A DNA stretch of 64,000 nt. Origin: JBNJFY01 sp051747265. GTDB taxonomy: Bacteria; Bacteroidota; Rhodothermia; Balneolales; Balneolaceae. The translations under genes and the position numbers were made by a program. Numbering within the stretch: the first letter of the stretch is position 1; every line of letters begins with the position of its first letter. The stretch covers positions 310,001-374,000 of the forward strand of contig JBNJFY010000002.1 in assembly GCA_051747265.1 (NCBI GenBank). Reading direction: 5' to 3'. Below are positions 17,501-26,482 of this stretch, piece by piece. A model generated the notes under the pieces. The model was not told the DNA's origin. It did not search any database and worked only from the letters and a program-made list of their open reading frames with translations.

Positions 17501-19480
17501 AACCGGTTGCGGAGGAAAGTTGACATGCACATACATAGTGTCTTCACCGAAAGCCGTTCCGCTATTGTCGGTTACCCGCAAGCGCACCGGATAATCGCCG
17601 GGTTCAGGAAAAGCGTATTCCACTTGCGACCCTTCTAACACCGTATCCTGGAAGAACCATTTATATTGGATAATCTCCCCATCCGGGTCTCGGGAACCGG
17701 ACGCATCAAATGTAGCCGGTCGATTGGGCGATACCAGTTTGTCATCACCCGCGAAAGCAATGGGAGCTTCATTTATGCGAATTTTCACTTTATCGCGCGC
17801 CACGGAATTTTTTACGTCCGAATCATCCCGAACCGTTAAGGTAACTTGGCGATCCACCGGCGTATTAAAAGCATATTGCACCATTTTACCCGTAAGCGTG
17901 GTATCTCCGCCGATATTCCATATATAGTCAACAATATTGCCATCCGGATCTCGTGAGCCCGATCCATTGAGCGTAAATATCTCTCCCACTTGCACCAGTT
18001 CAGGAGCGATGATGTGAGGAATCGGACGCTCGTTAATCTTAACCTGAGCTTGGGCGCTGGCTTCTTTACATGGGGTATTGGAATTATCCCTAACGGTCAA
18101 CTCCACTGTATATAATCCGGGCTGTTCATAAACATGATCCACCCGAGCCCCTCTACGACTGGTACCATCCCCAAAGCGCCATAAATATGATGTGATAAAC
18201 CCATCACGATCTTCAGATACGGTCCCATCAAAAGCCATCGGCTCATTCGGAACATGAATCCGATTCCCCCCCGCCCAAGCTGATGGAGGCTGATTAACCA
18301 GCAGACTGTCTTCGAAGGTGACCGCTTGATATGCCCCACTTAAGATTCCCGAAATAGTCAGTTTATAGGGATGATAACCGGATTGCTTGAACTGCTTAGT
18401 AACAGACGCGCCACGCAGGGTATCATCTTCAAACGCCCAAGTCATCTCTTCCAGTTGAAAACTCCCCTGCTTAGATAAATCGGTGTTCAATTGGAATTCG
18501 TTACAACTCTCCGACGCATACTGATGGTGGTAAGCAAATTTTGGTTTTTTAGGGGGTTGGTAATCTCGAATGGGCAGTTGTATAGGCAAAGGAACCCCCG
18601 AAGAGTCCTTGACCATCAACACGAACGTATTGTTGAAATCACGCCCCTCAATATTTAGGCCCAGATATTCCACCTGATCGTGATTGCTTACATCATAAAT
18701 GTTGCCTTGCCACAAGGCATCCCCAGAAGTTTCCAAAGACTCATCCGGACCAAATGGGCGTTCAATAGCAATAGGTACACCATCCATATCATAGGTGAGA
18801 ATATTCACCTGTTTATTGCCCCGCGTGTGGAGTTTCACTTGTCCCTTAAAGTCCGGCCAATCGGGAATGCGGATGGATAAATCATACGCATACGTACGGG
18901 TATTGGATGGAAAATCTTTGGCCTCGGGATCGTAGGAAAGCACCAGATCAAAAAAGTTACCATCGTTTCCAGTTACCCCACGAACCAGCAACACGTAGCG
19001 CAAATAGCCATCTTCCGTTCGGTAGCCCATTTCTTTATCTAACTCGCCTAGAGATACATAGCGCCCATCCAGATTACTATCCACCCCATAGGTGCGATCA
19101 TACAACACATGACGATTTTCGAAGTTGGGTAGTTTCTCCAAGTCATCGGTATTACCACCGAAGCGTTTTGACGCGCTTTCCCCGCCGATGAGGGTAAATC
19201 TGGTTTGGGTATCAAAAGGGCCGTGGCGCTCCTCATACCTTCCGCCTACATCAGCATCAAAGATGCGCAGGTATATGGGCTTCGGATCATCAGCGGGAAT
19301 TTCAAAATAGAATGCTTGCGTGTTGTCGAAATCCCCAGCTCCCTTGGGCGCGTCCTGGCCAAATACATTAAAGAATATACCCCGTGCCTGCTGACCCATA
19401 ACGGGTTCAACACTAAATAAAATCACAAACAGACTTAACAGGCCTCCCCAGCGGAGTGCCGTTCGATATGAATAATTCAA
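14519..19480 (-). CDS. Giant exported protein with about 14-15 tandem PKD domains
   Basis: About 1650 residues. No ATG precedes the signal peptide, so I place the start at the TTG at 19480; TTGs at 19489 and 19534 are alternatives. A signal peptide ends near VMGQQ. An N-terminal beta-rich domain of ~330 residues of unknown type follows. Then come about 14-15 PKD-like modules of ~85-90 residues, most with the W-x-F-G-D-G signature and S-x-D-P-D-G turn; several (for example those near 15.6-15.9 kb and 14.8-15.0 kb) are degenerate. PKD domains are extracellular beta-sandwich spacers or ligand-binding modules. No catalytic domain and no recognisable T9SS C-terminal sorting domain are visible. It probably acts in adhesion or as a surface or periplasmic scaffold. 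Confidence 0.88.
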   Translation of the reverse strand: MNYSYRTALRWGGLLSLFVILFSVEPVMGQQARGIFFNVFGQDAPKGAGDFDNTQAFYFEIPADDPKPIYLRIFDADVGGRYEERHGPFDTQTRFTLIGGESASKRFGGNTDDLEKLPNFENRHVLYDRTYGVDSNLDGRYVSLGELDKEMGYRTEDGYLRYVLLVRGVTGNDGNFFDLVLSYDPEAKDFPSNTRTYAYDLSIRIPDWPDFKGQVKLHTRGNKQVNILTYDMDGVPIAIERPFGPDESLETSGDALWQGNIYDVSNHDQVEYLGLNIEGRDFNNTFVLMVKDSSGVPLPIQLPIRDYQPPKKPKFAYHHQYASESCNEFQLNTDLSKQGSFQLEEMTWAFEDDTLRGASVTKQFKQSGYHPYKLTISGILSGAYQAVTFEDSLLVNQPPSAWAGGNRIHVPNEPMAFDGTVSEDRDGFITSYLWRFGDGTSRRGARVDHVYEQPGLYTVELTVRDNSNTPCKEASAQAQVKINERPIPHIIAPELVQVGEIFTLNGSGSRDPDGNIVDYIWNIGGDTTLTGKMVQYAFNTPVDRQVTLTVRDDSDVKNSVARDKVKIRINEAPIAFAGDDKLVSPNRPATFDASGSRDPDGEIIQYKWFFQDTVLEGSQVEYAFPEPGDYPVRLRVTDNSGTAFGEDTMYVHVNFPPQPVISGDRIYARGRVNLDGEQTTDQDGEIIKYQWDMGDGTVLEGNRIRHRYQNPGKYPVQLTVVDNSGTYSSVQRTTTEIVINQQPQARISAPKVVAPGEEVTFDGSQSRDPDGTIASHEWDFGEGTTLRGPRVKHKFDKPGRYQVQLKVQDDTQLQEGIHYTYQEIQVNQPPVINVDYNQEVVPGQELVVDASDSRDPDGEIKQYYWFENGSWVKGSASKTITAQKDMPSLRVAVEDDAGVTNSRVEKTISFSFNTRPVAVANDDVRTHRHTIVFDGSQSYDPDDDDLRYYWDFGDGGSAEGPIVSHTYRHGGTYQAVLTVDDQRSLNNSFAYDTVNVFINRPPDVFFELPSVVCQADTFTYDASKSFDIDGNDQLRYEWTFGDGNSAQSMTGTHAYQRKGTYQVQLTVDDTEGMPNSMASFTQQVRAVGAPEADAGEDRRTCAGAPIQFDGSSSSAADGRINRYEWDFGDGNVGSGIDPIHRYREPGVYTVTLRVTGNDYGSCNSEAVDQITVEVVPPPVAAFDLPRDVMEDEPITFDPSPSLDSTQSTINEIIWEIPNVDTLRWSKRTEYDSAGVVSSRNWVLSSTEGIEQQGGTTQSATGTLPTFTRDLPPGTHNVKLRIQTSEREVCNTAVVSRTITVKERPSLSLEDIPVLVPGTEHEFRLDELVDNADAYSVAQWNFGDGAEADGFVVSHAYDQPGVYTVEFTADDGRGSQYSVTELEQKVRVNAAPEPRIQGPRRITPGTEVEFSAGQSSDPDGEIAEYRWFFSDGTRKQGETVTHTFKRKGQFAVSLTVEDDAGVANSVQSTNRNLIVDEVPDLTLRLPTVTCPDVPINIIEGLSVREQDSTLVDIYIGDNEISYAQAQQHKFRFPGVYTMRVVVNDGSGKPEGDETVRQTLKVNGPPEIYAEVPQKITIGAANDFARFDASNTFDPNGDIISYYWNFGDGSQQAGKIVQHEYTEPGTYTVTIRAVDSANLRCSVAEKEFTVEVVRE

Positions 19481-19582
19481 TCGAGTCAAATTAAATAGAA
19501 AGGTGGTTCCAGAGTGCAATACTATAGCCCACAAGCGGTGTGCCGAATTCCAATAACGCCTTTACATTCGAACAAATAAAAA

Positions 19583-19621
19583 TAAACGGCCCATCGAAGT
19601 GCCTCTCAATGGACCGTTTTT
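19583..19621. terminator. Terminator downstream of the 119-residue unknown protein
   Basis: Stem AAACGGCCCATC / AATGGACCGTTT (with G-T pairs), loop around GAAGTGCCTCTC. On the minus strand it is followed by ATTTTTATTTG, and on the plus strand by TTTCC. It ends the minus-strand gene whose stop is at 19644. Confidence 0.75.
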
Positions 19622-19643
19622 CCGTATGAAGAGCAAAACCGTG

Positions 19644-20003
19644 TTATGCTTCCTCAAGTTCGATATCGTGAACTTCTTTAAGAATGGCCGCTGCTTCCTG
19701 ATCATCTTCATGCATCACCTTATGCTGAAGATTAGTAATTAAATTGGCTTCGGCCTCTTCCCAAGCTTGCTCTTTAACCGCATCCGGAGTGGTATTGCGG
19801 ATCAATACGATAATATCGTCGGCGCGAACAATACTATACAGTTCTTCATCATTAAAAGCCGGCGATCGCAATTCCTCATACTGCTTAAACACCCGGGGGA
19901 AATCATCATTATTTTCAGCTTTGGTAACGATTTCCACATCCTCAGGCCCTTTAGCACTAAGTGGGATACGGCAGAGATAAAAAAACTTTTCTTTATACAG
20001 CAT
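19644..20003 (-). CDS. Conserved-looking cytosolic protein of unknown function
   Basis: A 119-residue acidic protein without signal peptide or membrane segment. I do not recognise the family. It has an N-terminal beta/alpha half containing the hydrophobic stretch DDIIVLIRNTTP. A C-terminal acidic helix (LQHKVMHEDDQEAAAILKEVHDIELEEA in two parts: residues ~92-106 and 107-119) follows. It is a single gene with its own terminator, divergent from the SLC13 transporter gene. The codon use looks like that of the neighbours, so it is probably a native gene. Confidence 0.65.
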   Translation of the reverse strand: MLYKEKFFYLCRIPLSAKGPEDVEIVTKAENNDDFPRVFKQYEELRSPAFNDEELYSIVRADDIIVLIRNTTPDAVKEQAWEEAEANLITNLQHKVMHEDDQEAAAILKEVHDIELEEA

Positions 20004-20055
20004 AGAGTTAGTTAGATTTAGCTGAATGTGCGATTATACAGTCTAGTCCAATGGT

Positions 20056-20089
20056 CGTTAACATAATAAAAATCGTGGAATTGTTAACG
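20056..20089. repeat. Twin GTTAAC palindromes forming an inverted repeat
   Basis: CGTTAACA and TGTTAACG lie 18 bases apart in the divergent gap between the 119-residue protein and the SLC13 gene. Each arm carries the palindrome GTTAAC. It is a possible operator, but an 8-bp match in a 211-base gap could occur by chance. Confidence 0.3.
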
Positions 20090-20214
20090 TATCACTTACG
20101 GCAAATGAGATATATGTGTGAATTGTAACTGAATGCCGTATCTACTACTCTTGTTAAACCATTCATAACGCAATTGATTACCTAATTTCGTCACGCTAAA
20201 TACAAACAGTAACC

Positions 20215-22008
20215 ATGACGGGATTATTAGCCCCCGATGTACTATTCATCTTCTTCCTGCTACTTTTGGCTATTGTCTTATTTGCCAACGAGCAGATCTC
20301 CTTTGATGTTACTGCCCTCATATTACTCAGTTCCTTACTATTTAGTGGGATACTAACACCAAAAGAAGCGTTTTCGGGCTTCAGTAATTCTGCGACCATT
20401 ACTATTGCCTGCATGTTTATCCTAAGTGAGGGATTGCGGCGGAGCGGCATTCTGAATACCATCGGATTTTATTTCACCAAATTGGGCAGACGCAATTTTT
20501 GGGTTGCCACTTTCGTGATGATGGCAGCAATAGGAACCATCTCGGCATTCATCAATAATACCGCGGCTGTGGCTTTGTTCATTCCTGTTTTTATTGGTGT
20601 GGCCGAGGATATGAAAGTCAGCGCTTCCAAGCTGCTTATGCCACTCTCCTTTGCATCTATGTTTGGAGGCGCTTGCACGCTCATTGGTACATCCACCAAT
20701 ATATTGGTTAGTACCATCGCTCAAGAGAATGGAATGGCTCCTTTTGGGATGTTTGAATTTACTCCCCTGGGTCTCATCCTGACGATAGTGGGGTTTGTAT
20801 ATCTATTCGGCTTTGGTATTCATAAAATCCCCAATCGTCGGGGGTCCAGCGAAGAGCTTACCAAGAGTTTTAACATGAATGCTTATCTGACTGATGTGAT
20901 TATTGAACCTGATTCGCCAGCCGTCGGTAAAACTATTGAGCAAGCTCGCTTAACTTATAATCTGGATTTGGATGTATTGCGCGTATTCAAAAAGAAAGGG
21001 GATTCTGGCGGGCAACAGTCTGAAATCACGCTAGATCCCGGAGATGTGGTGCGCATCCGAGGTAGCGTGGAAGAGATTGATAAGTTGGTCCGCCGTGAAG
21101 ATGTATCACTGAAACCCACCAAACGCTGGTATGATATAGATTTAGAACGCGGTCAATCTGCGTTGGTAGAGGCAATCATAGCGCCCGATTCTCCGTTGCA
21201 AAACAAGAAGATTTCGGAAGTCAATCTGTATGAACGGTTCGGCGCAATCTTGTTAGCTATTCGCCAACAGGGGCAACTCCAGCAAGAACACATGAAAGAT
21301 ATACAGCTCTCTGCGGGAGATACGCTGCTACTTTCCATAAATCGAGAACGGATTCCAGAGTTGGAGCAAGCCAGCTCATTTGTCCTCGCCTCTGAGGTGG
21401 GCCTAACACGATTTCGCACATCCAAAATACCTGTAGCACTTGCGATATTAGTTGGGGTGGTTGGTTTGGCCACTTTTGGTTTGGCTCCTATTGTAGCCAC
21501 GGCCACAGCGGGTGTGGTTTTGATGATGCTAACCGGTTGTGTGACTACCGAAGAAGCCTACAATGCTATTAACTGGAAAGTCATTGTGCTGCTGGGAGGA
21601 GTATTGCCATTTGGCATCGCCATGGAAAAAACCGGCGCGGCCGCACTCATCTCCAATGTAACGGTTGAGTTTCTGGGGCAATTTGGCCCTACCGTGTTAC
21701 TCTCCGGATTTTTCTTTTTATCCATGTTATTAACCAATATCATTTCCAATCAAGCTACTGCTGCGTTACTGGCTCCCATTGCAATTGAAGCGGCCTCTGC
21801 TGTGGATGTCAATGCCCGTCCGTTTTTAATCGCGGTAACTCTTGCCGCATCACTTAGCTTCATGACTCCTGTAGGCTATCAAACCAATACCTTGATCTAT
21901 GGTCCGGGTCAATATAAATTTATCGATTTCACCAAGATTGGAACCCCATTAAACCTTATATTATGGGTGCTGGCGTCATTTTTAATACCATACTTCTGGC
22001 CATTTTAG
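20215..22008 (+). CDS. SLC13-family permease with two TrkA-C domains
   Basis: A 597-residue inner-membrane sodium/anion symporter of the DASS (SLC13) family. N-terminal membrane helices (residues ~8-210) include the NNTAAVALFIPV and TNILVSTIA hairpin regions. Two cytosolic RCK_C/TrkA_C domains follow (~220-300 and 310-390; openings VIIEPDSPAVGKT and AIIAPDSPLQNKK). A second membrane half ends in GYQTNTLIYGPG. The two-RCK_C layout is typical of bacterial SLC13 proteins whose substrates are sulfate, dicarboxylates or similar anions. It is followed after 12 bases by a SulP gene on the same strand, which suggests sulfate or another inorganic anion as a common theme. Confidence 0.92.
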   Translation: MTGLLAPDVLFIFFLLLLAIVLFANEQISFDVTALILLSSLLFSGILTPKEAFSGFSNSATITIACMFILSEGLRRSGILNTIGFYFTKLGRRNFWVATFVMMAAIGTISAFINNTAAVALFIPVFIGVAEDMKVSASKLLMPLSFASMFGGACTLIGTSTNILVSTIAQENGMAPFGMFEFTPLGLILTIVGFVYLFGFGIHKIPNRRGSSEELTKSFNMNAYLTDVIIEPDSPAVGKTIEQARLTYNLDLDVLRVFKKKGDSGGQQSEITLDPGDVVRIRGSVEEIDKLVRREDVSLKPTKRWYDIDLERGQSALVEAIIAPDSPLQNKKISEVNLYERFGAILLAIRQQGQLQQEHMKDIQLSAGDTLLLSINRERIPELEQASSFVLASEVGLTRFRTSKIPVALAILVGVVGLATFGLAPIVATATAGVVLMMLTGCVTTEEAYNAINWKVIVLLGGVLPFGIAMEKTGAAALISNVTVEFLGQFGPTVLLSGFFFLSMLLTNIISNQATAALLAPIAIEAASAVDVNARPFLIAVTLAASLSFMTPVGYQTNTLIYGPGQYKFIDFTKIGTPLNLILWVLASFLIPYFWPF

Positions 22009-22020
22009 GGTACATACTTC

Positions 22021-23775
22021 ATGACAGATTGGCTTAGGAAAACCTTCCGCATCATTAACTGGCTCCCTAAGTACAACACTAGACAGCTAAACGGTGATTT
22101 ATCTGCCGGGCTGACTACCGGAATAATGCTTATCCCACAGGGAATGGCCTATGCGGTCATTGCTGGTGTCCCCCCTATCTATGGATTATATGCAGCCACC
22201 ATTCCGCTATTGGTATACCCACTGCTGGGTACCTCGCGCCACTTATCTGTGGGACCGGTAGCACTGGATATGCTTATTGTTTCTGCCGGGGTAGGTGCAT
22301 TGGCATCGCAAAATGCTTCGGAGTTTGTGCTACTTGCCGTTATTCTCACACTGCTCACCGGCCTGTTGCAGATGTTGATGGGTGTTCTTCACCTTGGATT
22401 TATCTTTAATTTCTTTTCTCGCCCGGTAATCTCCGGTTTTACCATCGCCGCTCCCATCATTATCATGAACAGTCAAATCGGTTCCTTATTGGGCCTTAAT
22501 GTTTCGCGTGATGAGTTCATCCTTGCCTATTTAACCGATATTATCACGCATATAGACATGCTCCATTGGCCCACTTTCATCATGGGTATGAGCGCCATCC
22601 TTATATTAACGTTATTGAGCTATTTTAAACCGAAGTTTCCCGGCTCTGTGGTCATTGTAGCAATATCTATTGCCATCGCCTACTACTATGATGCTGAATC
22701 TATAGGTATTGCTCTGACCGGATCCATCCCCAGTGGATTGCCCGGTTTCGAATTCCCCCAATTAACTATCGAACGGATTCAGGATTTAACGACCACAGCC
22801 ATCACCTTGTCCCTGGTTCAGTTTATGGGGGTTGCCTCTTTATCCAAAGTATTTGCCAAGCGGCATAATTACGTGGTTGATCCCAACCATGAGCTGATTG
22901 CTATTGGCGCGTCTAATGTGGCGGGCAGCTTTTTCCATGCCATTCCGGTTTCGGGCAGTTTTTCACGCACCGCGGCCTCAGAACAAGCTGGTGCCCAAAC
23001 GCCAATGGCAAATGTCATTACAGCTTTGACGATCATACTAACGCTCTCCTTTCTGACGCCCGTTTTTTACTATCTGCCCGAACCCATTTTAGCAGCGGTT
23101 ATTGTGGTTTCGGTATTTAGCCTTATCGACATCAACGAATTTATATTCCTGTACAAAACCAAACGCAGCGAGGGGATGGTGGCTATGATCACCTTCCTGT
23201 CCACCCTGCTAATTGGGATCCAAGAAGGAATTTTACTTGGCGTAGCGACATCTATGATTGCCATTTTGTATAAAATCAGCAGACCCAATGTGGCAGAAGT
23301 TGGACTCATTCCCGATACACAAGCGTTTCAGGATCTGGAACGGAAACCTGAAGCCAAGCGCATCGAAGGCATTATGGTATTGCGGGTTGATGCTTCTTTC
23401 TCGTTTGTCAATGCCGATTACTTCAAAGAGTACATTCTCAGAAAAACCAAAGAGCGGAATACCGAAACCCATCATGTTGTTTTGGATGGCAGCGCGATCA
23501 ACGACCTTGATATAACCGCCATCGACGCGCTCAAATCAATCGCCCGGACCTTAGACAAATGGAATATCCAACTCTATTTCGCCGGGTTAAAAGGCCCCAT
23601 TCGGGATATTGTAATGCGCTCGGGACTCAAAGATTTTCTGGGGCCGCATCACTTCTACCGAACTCCTCATGAAGCAGTACGTGCTATTTTGGAAGAGAAA
23701 AAAGAGAATGAAAAAGATGAGGAGCACGAAGAAAAACTAAAAGAGTTCAATAAATTGAGCGATACGGCTCGTTAA
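22021..23775 (+). CDS. SulP-family inorganic anion transporter with STAS domain
   Basis: A 584-residue inner-membrane transporter. The family signature is visible near residue 40 (IPQGMAYAVIAGVPPIYGLYAA), and 10-14 membrane helices extend to ~420. A C-terminal STAS domain (~445-560) carries the VVLDGSAINDLDITAIDAL segment. A charged, Glu/Lys-rich tail follows. Family members carry sulfate, bicarbonate or dicarboxylates; the substrate is not readable here. The gene starts 12 bases after the SLC13 permease and is very likely co-transcribed with it. Its stop is only 8 bases from the convergent MATE gene. Confidence 0.94.
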   Translation: MTDWLRKTFRIINWLPKYNTRQLNGDLSAGLTTGIMLIPQGMAYAVIAGVPPIYGLYAATIPLLVYPLLGTSRHLSVGPVALDMLIVSAGVGALASQNASEFVLLAVILTLLTGLLQMLMGVLHLGFIFNFFSRPVISGFTIAAPIIIMNSQIGSLLGLNVSRDEFILAYLTDIITHIDMLHWPTFIMGMSAILILTLLSYFKPKFPGSVVIVAISIAIAYYYDAESIGIALTGSIPSGLPGFEFPQLTIERIQDLTTTAITLSLVQFMGVASLSKVFAKRHNYVVDPNHELIAIGASNVAGSFFHAIPVSGSFSRTAASEQAGAQTPMANVITALTIILTLSFLTPVFYYLPEPILAAVIVVSVFSLIDINEFIFLYKTKRSEGMVAMITFLSTLLIGIQEGILLGVATSMIAILYKISRPNVAEVGLIPDTQAFQDLERKPEAKRIEGIMVLRVDASFSFVNADYFKEYILRKTKERNTETHHVVLDGSAINDLDITAIDALKSIARTLDKWNIQLYFAGLKGPIRDIVMRSGLKDFLGPHHFYRTPHEAVRAILEEKKENEKDEEHEEKLKEFNKLSDTAR

Positions 23776-23783
23776 CTTTTTCC

Positions 23784-25124
23784 TTATTGTACTTGCCCCC
23801 AAATTCGCCCCGGCGCGTATATACTTAGTACCACGCCACGTGAGAACATAAATAAGGTCATGGCCAACCAAAGCGCATGCACGCCCAGCCAGGGGAAAGT
23901 GCCATAGTACACCGGTAAGAAAATAACCACCGTAGCAATGAGCATGGTATTACGCATAGCTGTGGTAGCAGTCGCCCCGATAAATACTCCGTCCCAGATA
24001 TAACTGAACGCACTGACCGAGGGGCCCGCGATGGTCCAACCATAGACCATAAGTGCGGTATCTATGACCTCAGACTGATTTGTAAACAAGGTTAGAATGG
24101 GTACATCCAACCATGCATATACCAACGACGCTACTGCTCCAATACCCAACCCCCATGCCATGACTCCTTTGACCGCCGCTTTTAAAGCCGGTGGATTATC
24201 TCGGCCTATGTACCGCCCCACCAAACTTTCCGCCGCGAAAGCAAATCCATCGGTACCGTAAGACACAATCATCCAAAGTTGAAGCAGAATAGAGTTCGCG
24301 GCCAGCACCAACTCTCCATAAGTAGCTGATTGCGCCGTAAAGAAAGAAAAAGTAAAGATGAGGCAGAGAGTACGTATGAAGATATCCCTGTTGACATCAA
24401 AAAATTCTCGCACCGCTGTGATATCCCCAAGTAGCTTCTTTTGGAAGCGTTGGTAGTACGATTTATACGAATAGACCATTAATCCCACGGCTAGGATCAA
24501 CCCCACATACCGCGAAATCAAGGTTCCCCAGGCCACCCCGTCTACATGCATCCCGAAGCCGTAGATGAATAGTACATCCAGAATAATATTCAGCAGGTTA
24601 ATAGTAATGGTAACTACCATCGGATAACGTGCATTTTGCATCCCCAAAAACCATCCGTTCAGGGCATATACGGCGAGGGTGGCCGGAGCCGAGTAGATGC
24701 GTATATAAAAATAGGTGCGGGCAAAAGCCTCTACTTCCGCGGTTCCCTCTACCAACCAGAAACTGAGCTGTTCAATGGGGTACTGCAACAAAATGAGTAG
24801 CAAACTCCCTACAACCGCCACTACCAACGCCCGCCCCAACGTCATAATAGATCCTTGGGCATCATCACGTCCAAATGCTTGCGCGGTGATTCCGGTGGTT
24901 CCCATGCGCAAAAAACCAAATCCCCAAAACAGGAAATTGAATATCATGGTCCCGATGGCAATGGCTCCCAAATAAGCCACATTATCCAAATGACCAACCA
25001 GAGCGGTATCTACAGCACCAAGTAGCGGAACCGAAAGATTACTGATGATATTAGGGATGGCCAGCCGCAAAATGGATTTATGCAACTGGGGATTAGCCAA
25101 AGAATGGGGTGAGGTTTCAGTCAT
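23784..25124 (-). CDS. MATE-family multidrug/toxin efflux transporter
   Basis: A 446-residue inner-membrane protein with 12 predicted membrane helices in two homologous halves. The first half opens with RLAIPNIISNLSVPLLGAVDTALVGHL, the characteristic MatE start, close to the DinF branch. It exports cationic drugs or toxic metabolites using Na+ or H+ gradients; substrates cannot be predicted. It is 30 bases downstream of a MgtC-like gene on the same strand and convergent with the SulP gene. Confidence 0.93.
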   Translation of the reverse strand: MTETSPHSLANPQLHKSILRLAIPNIISNLSVPLLGAVDTALVGHLDNVAYLGAIAIGTMIFNFLFWGFGFLRMGTTGITAQAFGRDDAQGSIMTLGRALVVAVVGSLLLILLQYPIEQLSFWLVEGTAEVEAFARTYFYIRIYSAPATLAVYALNGWFLGMQNARYPMVVTITINLLNIILDVLFIYGFGMHVDGVAWGTLISRYVGLILAVGLMVYSYKSYYQRFQKKLLGDITAVREFFDVNRDIFIRTLCLIFTFSFFTAQSATYGELVLAANSILLQLWMIVSYGTDGFAFAAESLVGRYIGRDNPPALKAAVKGVMAWGLGIGAVASLVYAWLDVPILTLFTNQSEVIDTALMVYGWTIAGPSVSAFSYIWDGVFIGATATTAMRNTMLIATVVIFLPVYYGTFPWLGVHALWLAMTLFMFSRGVVLSIYAPGRIWGQVQ

Positions 25125-25154
25125 ATCTTCGGTACGAATCGGACGCTATGTACG

Positions 25155-25607
25155 CTATTTTCTTTTTCGTTTGATCCAGCGCTCTAAATACCCTAATCCT
25201 GTCAATACCACAAGGGTTAGCACCGTTAAGCCGACACCGAGCAATAATTGACCCAGCCCCACACAGATACCCAAGGCGGCCACCATTAAAATAGACGCCG
25301 CAGTAGTGAGGCCCTCAACCTGTGATCCTTCCCGGCGAAAAATTATGGTACCTGCACCCAAAAAACTGATCCCCGTCACTATCGCCTCAATAACACGAAT
25401 GGGATCCGTTCGGATGTATTCCGAGAAAAACGAATCGCTATAATGCAGAACCACAACTTGCCCCAAAATCACAAACAACGCGGAGGCTCCCGAGACCAGC
25501 ATGTGAGTACGCAATCCGGCCGGCTTATCGGCAAACTCCCTTTCTATTCCAATTAAACCTCCCAACAAAAAGGCAAGAGTCACTTTCCCGATGATTTGAT
25601 ACTCCAT
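25155..25607 (-). CDS. MgtC/SapB-family membrane protein
   Basis: A 150-residue inner-membrane protein with four predicted helices. It carries the family signature LLGGLIGIEREFADKPAGLRTHMLV and later GISFLGAGTIIFRREG and GLTTAASI. MgtC relatives are linked to growth at low Mg2+ and to modulation of the F1Fo ATP synthase in pathogens. This protein lacks the C-terminal ACT-like domain of MgtC itself, so it belongs to the short SapB-like group, whose role is unclear. It precedes the MATE gene in a likely two-gene operon. Confidence 0.92.
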   Translation of the reverse strand: MEYQIIGKVTLAFLLGGLIGIEREFADKPAGLRTHMLVSGASALFVILGQVVVLHYSDSFFSEYIRTDPIRVIEAIVTGISFLGAGTIIFRREGSQVEGLTTAASILMVAALGICVGLGQLLLGVGLTVLTLVVLTGLGYLERWIKRKRK

Positions 25608-25691
25608 GTGTATGCGTATTTTTTTTACGGCAGGTATGTTTCACACAGTATATTAAATTACTGACAGGAAATATGAACCCAAGCAGGTGTC

Positions 25692-26366
25692 ATGGAGATC
25701 AGTTACTGGCAAAGTCGCTGGAATAAGGACAAAACTGGATTTCACCTCGACCAAGTTTACGCTCCACTAAAAAAACACTGGCGTCACCTCCAGCTTCAAA
25801 TAGGAGATTATGTACTCGTACCACTGTGCGGTAAATCTTTAGACATGCACTGGATGATGCAACAGGAGATCAATGTGGTAGGAGTGGAAGTTTCCGAAAA
25901 GGCGCTTTTTTCTTTTTTTCGCCAGTTTAAACTAGAAGACCAAGTGATTGAATCTCAAAAAGGATCTTTTACCATCTATCGAGTTCATGATTCGCAGTGG
26001 TGGGTTGGAGATATACATAAACTACAGCCCAACTGGCTACCTACAATCCATGCGGTCTACGACAAAGCGGCCATTGTTGCTCTGCGCCCGGATCAGCGAA
26101 CAGGCTATATCCAGCAAATTAAAACCCTCTGCCCCGAAAACCCGCCGATGCTTATCCAAACCTTTGATTACCCGCAGCAGGAGATGCCCGGCCCACCTTT
26201 TTCGGTACCCATTAATGAAATTCAATCTGGGCTTGGCGAGTGCTATTCCATACAAACATTAGAGAAACGTAATCGGCTGGATGATCTCGAAAAATTCAAA
26301 CGGCGCGGGCTACACACCCGATTAGATGAATATGTGCTCTTACTACGTTCCCATGCCGCCATCTAA
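25692..26366 (+). CDS. Thiopurine S-methyltransferase family SAM-dependent methyltransferase
   Basis: A 224-residue cytosolic methyltransferase. The N-terminus YWQSRWNKDKTGFHLDQV and the SAM-binding motif YVLVPLCGKSLDMHWMMQ match the bacterial TPMT family closely. A further acidic strand (VVGVEVSE) binds the SAM ribose. Bacterial relatives methylate thiols and reduced selenium or tellurium species, giving metalloid resistance. A metalloid-detoxifying role would sit well with the arsenosugar operon elsewhere in the window, but the two loci are 20 kb apart and no link is shown. Confidence 0.92.
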   Translation: MEISYWQSRWNKDKTGFHLDQVYAPLKKHWRHLQLQIGDYVLVPLCGKSLDMHWMMQQEINVVGVEVSEKALFSFFRQFKLEDQVIESQKGSFTIYRVHDSQWWVGDIHKLQPNWLPTIHAVYDKAAIVALRPDQRTGYIQQIKTLCPENPPMLIQTFDYPQQEMPGPPFSVPINEIQSGLGECYSIQTLEKRNRLDDLEKFKRRGLHTRLDEYVLLLRSHAAI

Positions 26367-26392
26367 ACCTTATTCCAGCACTTGAGCAGAGT

Positions 26393-26411
26393 CGGGTTGC
26401 ATATCAACCCA
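26393..26411 (+). terminator. Weak hairpin after the methyltransferase gene
   Basis: A 6-bp stem (GGGTTG / CAACCC) with loop CATAT, without a clear T-tract. It may be a weak terminator for the TPMT-like gene. Confidence 0.3.
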
Positions 26412-26482
26412 CCTGCGTGTATTTTCGAATGTCTTTTTAATCCAATAATCCCCTTAAACACACTTTACAGGGCAATTTCAAC

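Noticed and set aside
20056..20089. Twin GTTAAC repeats as a definite operator
   Set aside because: Only 8-bp arms in a 211-base gap; chance is quite possible. It was listed as a low-confidence repeat only.
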